The position numbers were made by a program, and so were the translations under genes. Positions 57,163 to 64,000 of a stretch of 64,000 nt of DNA are shown here, one piece after another. The notes below the pieces were generated by a model that was not told where the DNA came from, did not search any database, and saw only the letters and a list, made by a program, of their open reading frames with translations. Source of the DNA: Eucalyptus grandis (taxonomy: Eukaryota > Streptophyta > Magnoliopsida > Myrtales > Myrtaceae); contig NC_052613.1 in the NCBI RefSeq assembly GCF_016545825.1, positions 5,580,001 through 5,644,000 on the forward strand, written 5' to 3'. How positions within the stretch are numbered: the first letter of the stretch is position 1; each line of letters starts with the position of its first letter.

Positions 57163-60100
57163 TTATTTCGTACGACTTTCCCTTTCTCGTTCATCTTGTT
57201 TCGAACACCCATTTGGCTCCAATAACAGTTTTCCTTTTGGTTTGGATGTCAATTCCCAAACATCATTTATCTGAACTGTCTCGAGTTCTTCTTGCATAGC
57301 TTCAATCCAGCTTTCATTGGATAAAGCTTCTTCTATGCTCTTTGGTTCAATTTCGAGACGAGTGCCACAAAGACTAGACTCTTCTCGCCTTTTGGATCTG
57401 GTGCGAATTCCTTCATTCATTTCGCCGATTATAAGATCTTTGGGATGACTGGACTTATGCTTCCAGTTATTTGTTGATTTGTCTGGTTGATGATCTCTTT
57501 CTTTATTTGGTTCTTCACTAACAACCTGATGCTGGTTTTCAAGAGTCCGAGATGCTTCTTGAGTTGTAGACTTTGGAGGGTGCAGGTAGGTTGATTCTTC
57601 TTGATGAGTCGACTTGATTCATCTTGCATTGAGTCTTGAAATTTGACATTCATTGACTCCTCTACGAATGGCTCTTCTTGTTATAGACTCGTAAGCTTTG
57701 CTTGATATAGAATATCCAAGGAAGATACCTTCATCGATCTTTCTTCAAACTTACCAACTCGATCTTTTGCATTTTCAATATAAAACATTTGCAACCAAAT
57801 ACATGAAAGTATGAAACAATAGGCTTCTTTTCTTTGAATAACTCATAAGGGGTTTTACAAGAATAGATCTTAAGAAGACTCTATTGATGATATAGCAAGC
57901 TGTTGAAATAGCTTCAGCCCAAAATTGAGAAGAAATTTTACTTTCAATTAAAAGAGTTCTAGCCATTTCTTGAAGAGATCTGTTCTTTCTTTCCACAACT
58001 CCATTTTGCTGAGGAGTATACGGAGAGGAAAACATATGCTTACTGCCGATTCATCACAGAATTTTGTAAAATCTTGATTTTCAAATTCACCTCCATGATC
58101 TGTTCTTATACTAGAGATAACACAACCTTTTCATTTTGAACCTTTTTAGCAAATTTTTCAAAATACGAAAAGGTTTCGGACTTACTTGAAAGGAAATATA
58201 CCCAAGTAAAACGGGAGTAATCATCAACAATTACTAGGCAATATTTCTTACCCCCAATACTCGAGTTCCGGTTGGTCCGAAGAGATCCATATGCAACAAC
58301 TGTAGAACATGATTAGTAGAGACATGATTTATTGGCTTAAAAGAATTTCTTACCTGCTTTCCCAGAATACATGGAGTGCATGAATCGGTCTTTTGGTATG
58401 GCAATTTTGGTAGACCTCGAACAAGCTGCTTTGATGATATTTTGGCTAATTGCTTCATATTGACATGTCCAAGCTTTTTGTGCCATAAGCTTGCTTCGTC
58501 TTGAATTGAGATAAGACATTGCGATTCATTTGGTTTCACATCCAGAAGATAGATGTTTCCATGTCTTCGACCCTTAAAAGATTGAGTAGAGTCTTTACGA
58601 TTCGGAACATGTTCCTTCTTGAAAGGAGATCTTGAAACCAAGTATCACACAATTGACTAATGCTGAGAAGATTGTAATTGAGTCCTTCCACTAAGGAAAC
58701 ATTACTTATTGTGAGAGTTCCAATTTTCACGGTTCCAAATCCCACAATACTTCCTTTGCTGTTTCCTCCAAATGAAACTTTTCCACCATTTACTTGAGCA
58801 AGCTTTATAAAGTAATTTGAGTCTCCGTCATGTGTCTTGAGCATCTTTGTCAAGATACCACTTTGTTTCTTGATGGAGACCTGCATTTAACAAAGAGTCT
58901 CAAGCTTTCTTTGGTACCCAAATTTTCTTGGGTCCTTTGGTGTTAGTAAGATAAACAGTATTAGCCCATACTTTCTTAATAGGTTTCCATACCATAGGAC
59001 ACTCTTTTTCAAAGTGATCCGAACATTTGCACTTAGAACATCCGAGAGCATTTCTACCTACGGGTTTTACAAAGACTTTCTTGAAGTGATTTTTGTAAAC
59101 CTCACTCGAAAGCCTTTTCTTAATTCTTTCTTTTACTTTAGGAAAATCAATCAAGGGAATTGTTTCTTTGTCATACCTAGACCGGACTTATTGAAGTAAG
59201 GTCTTTGTCTTTGAAAAGAATTTTCTCAAGTTTTTCAGATCCCATAGAAAATTTCTTTGATATATTAGATAAGTCTGTTTTTAAAAACGCATTTTCTTTT
59301 AAAAGATTTTCTTCATTTTCTTTAAGATTGGAAACAGAGACAAGTCTAGACTTTTAACTCTTTACGCTAAAACATTTTCCTTTTGTTTTAGAGCTGAGTT
59401 TTCCTTTTTAGTTTGGAAATACTTTTGAGAGAAGTCTTAAGACTAAAGCATAGTTCCTCAATATATTTAGAAACTTTGACAGAATTTTAAAATTACTTGC
59501 CTCAAATTCACTGCCCGAGTCCGATCCCGAGTCCGATCCAGTCCGAGTCTAATTGTGCCATCGGACATAGATTTGCATATTCATTATCACTTTCTTCACA
59601 CTTAGTATCACTCCAAGTTTCAGCTTTGAGAGCTTTTCGAAATTTTCAGCTTTTCCTTTCTTCTTCTTCAAAAGAGGACGGTTGGGTCCTGATGTGTCCC
59701 TTTTTCTTGCATTCAAAGCGGACTACATCTTTGTTTGGTTCCTCATCATCAACGAGACTTGGTCTGCTGTCTTTGAAAGCCTTGTTTCTTTGAGTTGAAC
59801 CTTCTTCCTTTCTGTTTAGTTTTATGAATCTTCTTATCATAAGAGCAAGCTCCTCATCGTCCATATCTTCTTGAATCAGTATCATCGAATCATCATTTGA
59901 TTTTAATGCAATGGATTTCTTACCTTTTGGATCTTCATCTTCATTGATCCTTTCCACTTCATAGGACTGAAGAGTTCCAATCATCTCGTCGACGATAGTG
60001 GCATAATTCTGCGTCTCTCTTATCGAAGTCTTTATGTGATTCCAATCCCTTGAGAGTCCACGTGAGTAGCTTGTTTACCTTCATGGGATCGAAGTTGGTT

Positions 60101-60574
60101 GACCTTGATTTTCAAGACCATTCACAATATCTCGTAAAAACGACTAAACATGTCGATATAAATTCTCCGGCTTCATTCGAAGGCTTCGTATTGACCGAGA
60201 AGAATGTTGATTCTTGTTTCCTTCACTCGACTGTTCCTTCATAGGTGATATGCAATCTGTCCCAAACTTCTTTTGTTGTACCACAAGAAGATATTCTATT
60301 ATATTTAGTTGGTGATAAAGCACAATATAAGGAATAAATTGCTTTTGCATCGAGTGTGTCTGTCTCTTGGTTATTTCTTCTGAGACATTCCATTTGGATT
60401 CTTCGGTTTCTTTTCCTCTTTCGAGAGCGATGCGGTGGTAGGAGTAATTCCTTTTTCTACAACGTCCCATTCGGAGGATCCTTTGATCGTAGGAAAGCTT
60501 TCATCTTGTTCTTCCGAGATGTTGTAATCCTTTCCATCAAAGTAAGGTGGTCTGGTATTGCTTTGCCCTTCCAT
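57163..60574 (-). pseudogene. gag-pol of the truncated Sirevirus, broken
   Basis: gag begins MEGQSNTRPPYFDGKDYN at 60574 and is frameshifted several times before 59646. The CCHC knuckle CSKCKCSDHFEKEC is intact at about 59030. The protease part (58886 down) has lost the DSG active site to a frame change: the reading goes into ILTKMLKTHDGD where DSGCSRHMTGD is expected. Integrase pieces are at 58641-58234 and 58035-57775. The RT start (ESWIEAMQEELETVQINDVWEL) is at 57420-57163. Cannot encode a working polyprotein. Confidence 0.85.
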
Positions 60575-60663
60575 CAGCCCCTAGTGCTAGCATACTAGCC
60601 ATGGATCTTTTACTATGAAGTAAAACACTTCAAATAAAGTAAGTACACTGGCTCGATACCAAT

Positions 60664-61554
60664 TGATATTGCTAGTATAAACACCTAGGGGGGTGAATAG
60701 GCGCACAAACAATTTTTCTCAAATTCGGACGCAATTCTTAGCATTGAAATACGATCGAGGTAGAGAGAGTAAGGAAGAGAAAATCAAACACAGGATTTAT
60801 AGTGGTTCGGCTTATTCCAAGCCTACGTCCACTCTTTCCGCACCGACAGACCCACCGGCTGGATTTCACTATGATCAAAAGATAAGTTACAGCACGGCTT
60901 TGCCTTGATTCCATAGTGTAGATGTTCTATCACACCTCCTCAAGGTCTCTCACAAATATAGACTCTCTTTTTGTATATAAGTATTCGCTCAAGAGATTTA
61001 TCTAAACAAATAGGAGCTCAGACTTTGGAATTCTTCTATCGCACACTCTCCTTAAACAACTAATAATGTCTTCCTTATATACTCCTTTATGCCATCATAC
61101 CCGTTGGCACTTTCCAAAGGAATTCCTCCAATCTACCCGTTGACGGAATCAATTAGGAAGATCGTTCGAGCTATTAAAGGAACGCGTTGATAGCCCATCA
61201 ATCTGTTCGCCCATACAATCGGGATCTCGGTTTCCATAAGCGAGAACCTTCCAATAATATTTAGACAATCATCGAATCTTGATCATTGAATCAATCTTGA
61301 TCAATCAAAAGATTCGATACGTTTTTCTCCAGCCACGAGATCTTCTCCGGATGATAAGGTTAAATCTGAACAAAACATCCAGGTTTGAGATAACCTTTCT
61401 TCAACGGATCGAGAGGCGTCGGTGAGGATAGACTTTGAGTCTTGAGTCGTTGTTCGGAAGTCTTGGACTTTAAGCGACAGAGTCTGAGACCTTCGACTAG
61501 ACCGCGGAAACATTTTGTCAACTTCAAAAACTCTTCACGAGGATTTCTCCAACA
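60664..61554 (-). repeat. 5' LTR of the truncated Sirevirus
   Basis: 891 bp with TG...CA ends. Recognisably related to the LTRs of the complete element (same start, same CACCCCCCTA...ATATCA end) but clearly diverged inside. Confidence 0.85.
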
Positions 61555-62180
61555 ATATTCTCCCTACAAAAGGGAAAACAAGGAAAAATAATAAATTTAA
61601 GTCTACCACTTTTGATTTCAATAGGAATTTTATGGACAGTTTCGCCTTTCTAGAGAAAATGATGGATTTCGTCATAATGTGGAGTCACCCCCACAAGAAA
61701 AGAAAATCTTTGACTTGGAAATAATACTCCTAAGTTGATAGGTTTATCAAGCCTCGTTGTAAGTGAAAATTTTAAATAAGGATCTAAAGTAGGGCCGCTT
61801 TTTCAAAAAAAGGATGAAGGTGGATTTTATTTTAAATAAAACTCTTAAGTGATCAATTTAGTTTCAAATAATGGCTTAAACTCACAAATCCGCGTAATCT
61901 TGTCCATGTTTAGGGGCATTCTTGTCCAAATACAATTTTTTTTTCGTTCTTCTTTCTCCCTTTGTTTTGTGGTTTGTGTTTTTTTTTTTTCTTTTCTTCT
62001 TTTTCATTCTTTCGTCTTCCTCACGCCTCCTTCGCTTTGACTCGCGTCCATCTTTGACGCCCCCCTCTCCACCATCTCGTCGTATGACCAGGCAAACTTT
62101 TCTTCAGAGCAAGCCATTACAAAAGTGATTCCTTCAACCCGAGATTTATCGCAAATTTTTAAGTAATGTGAGTGTCTTCC
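61555..62180. other. intergenic, CT/T-rich
   Basis: T-rich tract at 61938-62010. No gene recognised. Confidence 0.4.
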
Positions 62181-62740
62181 TTCTAGGCACGTATGCACCC
62201 TGAAGATGTTCGATGAAATGCCTGAATGGATCTGTTTAGCTTTAATAATGGATAATTTCACACTCCTTCCTTTCTGATGTGATGATGCCATTGTCCAGGG
62301 CTTCAATACATAATATCGCTCGATGGAGAGAAGGTTTTAAGCAAAATAGGAATGGGCAAAGAAGACTGCTACTTTTGGAAGCAGCTATGCAAGGCCTTGC
62401 TAGCCACATACATGCTCATTGGTGTCGTATGGCTCGACAATGAAACATCGCCCCTAGGATGGCGCACGCTATAGCCTCGGCTGACAGAAAAGAAAGAGCC
62501 CGCTCACTTGACGAGTGGCAACAATTTATCTAGGCGATGAAGAAACCATGGAAGAGTTCGATACCAAGAGGTATGATTGGCACAACTATTGATCCCGAGG
62601 GGTTTGTTGAAGCTGATGAAGATGCTTGTAACTAGAGAACGATAAGTTTCAGCAAGAAGTTATAAGCTGTGGTTTAGGATGAGAAATGAAAGTCGTTGTG
62701 GAGCTGCAACAAAACTTGTCTGAGATTGTGTGAATTAAGA
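62181..62740 (+). pseudogene. decayed remnant of a small plant protein gene
   Basis: After a probable acceptor (CTTCTAG at about 62180-62187) and a second one (CCAG at about 62298), the readable pieces include KIGMGKEDCYFWKQLCKALL, LIGVVWLDNETSPLGWRTL, GMIGTTIDPEGFVEADEDAC and LWFRMRNE. Stops and frame changes separate them. The string resembles a short conserved plant protein with one membrane segment, possibly mitochondrial, but I cannot name it. No intact frame exists. Confidence 0.4.
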
Positions 62741-64000
62741 GTGTTTGAGAACATGTTATGAAGTAAAAGCACTTTGAGCAAATTGGTAGTGTTGAATTTG
62801 ATTATAAAGTTTGAGCATTCTTGGCCAGCCTCTTATCTAGCTTTCCACATCTTTGCTTTGCTTAAAATCATTGCTATTGATAACAGTTTGTTGATGTCAT
62901 CTGGATTTTGATTTATTTGGCTACAACGTCGCCAATTGAGTTGAGAAAGTTTTTGTAAAATTAAACTACTAAAAAGAGATTAGAGTCACTATCAACTAGT
63001 ATTAGGCTATTGCTTCAGGAAATTCTTGAGAATAATGCTTCATCAATAAGTTAGATTGAAACATTACATTTGCGTGATATAACAAATTCAAAGATAAAAG
63101 TATTAGAAAGCATTCATGTTAAGTGCCATGGAGGCCACAAAAACTCGGACCACTAGTGCAAACCACAATAATGAACTAGACAGGTAGATTGAACTGGCGG
63201 TGATTTTCAGTGCTAGTAACTAAGGCGATATTCAGCAGCTACCAAACTATGAGATTTGTACTTAACATCGATTTTTTTTTCACTCCAAGAAAATTAATCG
63301 TAAAGAACAAGAGAGACAATGAACTGATTATAATCGATCCTAGCTTTACACTTCTGAGAATAAGTGCAGTTTGTCTCTATTACATTAACTTAACAAATGA
63401 AGAATTGGCAATAGCTTCACAGAATTCTTTCCAGCGAACAGCCTACATCCTTTCTGATTAACTTCTAGAGTCATTGATGGAGCAAGATAGAAGGTCGCAA
63501 GCCATTGTCAATGTTATGTTCATATGATTATGCACTCTTGTTCTTAGCAGTAACACTATAACTCCTCTTAAGCCTCTGGCGAATATTACCAATTGGCTCA
63601 TCTTCCTTGGCAACATCTTTTTGCTCTTGCAGAGACTCAGCAACCACTAACTCTCCAGCTACACAACTACTCCCTTTAGTGACATGACTTCTCTCAACTC
63701 CAAAATCCATCAAACTCCATGGACTCTTAAGTCTTCCACCGGCCTAGTAACCACAATTCCTATTTTGCTCAACATCTTCTCAGCATCGAGCGATTTGATA
63801 TATTGAAGCCCTGGAATGGTTTCATCACATCAGAAAGAAAGAAGTGTGAAGTTATCCATTCTTAAAGAGAAACAGACCCATTTAGGCACGGTTGAATCTC
63901 ACTTGCTCTGGCTTTGTTGAATCTTTTACGAATCATTTTGAGGAGCGAAACTTAGAATCTCCAACGAGCTCGGTTCTGCTGTAATGGCTTGTTCCGAAGA
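62741..64000. other. window edge, no supported intact gene
   Basis: Apart from the minus-strand fragment above, AT-rich sequence with no recognised domain. A gene may continue beyond the right edge. Confidence 0.4.
63690..63890 (-). pseudogene. inverted partial copy of the remnant at about 62210-62340
   Basis: The minus strand carries TTCACACTTCTTTCTTTCTG, an acceptor-like CCATTCCAG, then GLQYIKSLDAEKMLSKIG; the plus strand at 62250-62345 has the same sequence in the same order. After KIG the two diverge. The fragment opens into a charged frame ending at 63528. Probably part of a duplicated or rearranged gene at the window edge. Confidence 0.45.

Larger units (their letters stand above)
57116..61554 (-). 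mobile_element. truncated Sirevirus on the minus strand (5' LTR to start of RT)
   Basis: On the minus strand: 5' LTR 61554-60664 (starts TGTTGGAG, ends GCAATATCA), PBS at 60662-60651 (TGGTATCGAGCC-like), gag, CCHC knuckle, protease, integrase and the first part of RT, ending abruptly within the KGYTQEEGI region near 57116. It lacks the rest of RT, RNase H, the env-like region and the 3' LTR. Closely related to the element at 17016-26608 but a separate insertion; truncation occurred in the 57.1 kb region close to the ATT microsatellite. Confidence 0.9.

Overview
This window is nuclear DNA of a flowering plant, almost certainly a eudicot and probably a woody one. The grounds are intron-rich genes with GT-AG splice sites, plant-specific families (DOXC-type dioxygenase, phytocystatin, NRP/SET histone chaperone, MO25, a CYP98-like P450), Ty1/copia Sireviruses, tRNA-derived SINEs and long-TIR MITEs. 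The long-TIR family looks like one I associate with Myrtales, but that is an impression and not proof.

Layout. 1-1.45 kb: broken Tnt1-like copia pol, running off the left edge. About 1.5-4.6 kb: decayed endogenous caulimovirid (pararetrovirus) on the minus strand, with reverse transcriptase, RNase H, a long C-terminal extension and its own promoter/poly(A) unit. 5.6-6.9 kb: intact three-exon 2-oxoglutarate dioxygenase gene (copy A). 7.6-15.5 kb: insertions around copy A, namely a hAT-like MITE, a 2.77 kb solo LTR, and a 3.9 kb LTR-type insertion holding a Harbinger-like element that itself holds a SINE. 17.0-26.6 kb: complete Sirevirus with two LTRs and an ACCAT target duplication, its gag-pol broken. 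26.6-27.1 kb: P450 pseudogene fragment. 28.6-29.8 kb: second intact dioxygenase gene (copy B). 31.6-35.6 kb: intact ten-exon NRP/SET histone chaperone gene. 37.9-41.5 kb: MO25 pseudogene that keeps its first six exons with frame-breaking indels and lacks the 3' exons. 46.5 kb: intact secreted phytocystatin; 53.5-53.9 kb: second cystatin, broken by a 23-bp tandem duplication. 56.6-56.8 kb: very long ATT microsatellite. 57.1-61.55 kb: truncated Sirevirus on the minus strand. 62-64 kb: weak gene remnants, including a small inverted pair.

The window has grown mainly by segmental duplication followed by transposon insertion. The dioxygenase block (about 5.35-11.46 kb) and its sister (about 28.3-31.2 kb) can be aligned by eye; the sister keeps the empty sites of two insertions found in copy A. 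Genes likely expressed are the two dioxygenases (soluble oxidative enzymes of specialised or hormone metabolism, substrate unknown), the NRP chaperone (nuclear, histone H2A/H2B handling) and cystatin 1 (secreted papain-type protease inhibitor). They do not form a pathway. I found no RNA gene, CRISPR array or organised unknown gene system. The most unusual items are the viral RNase H with a long in-frame extension and the layered duplication/insertion history.
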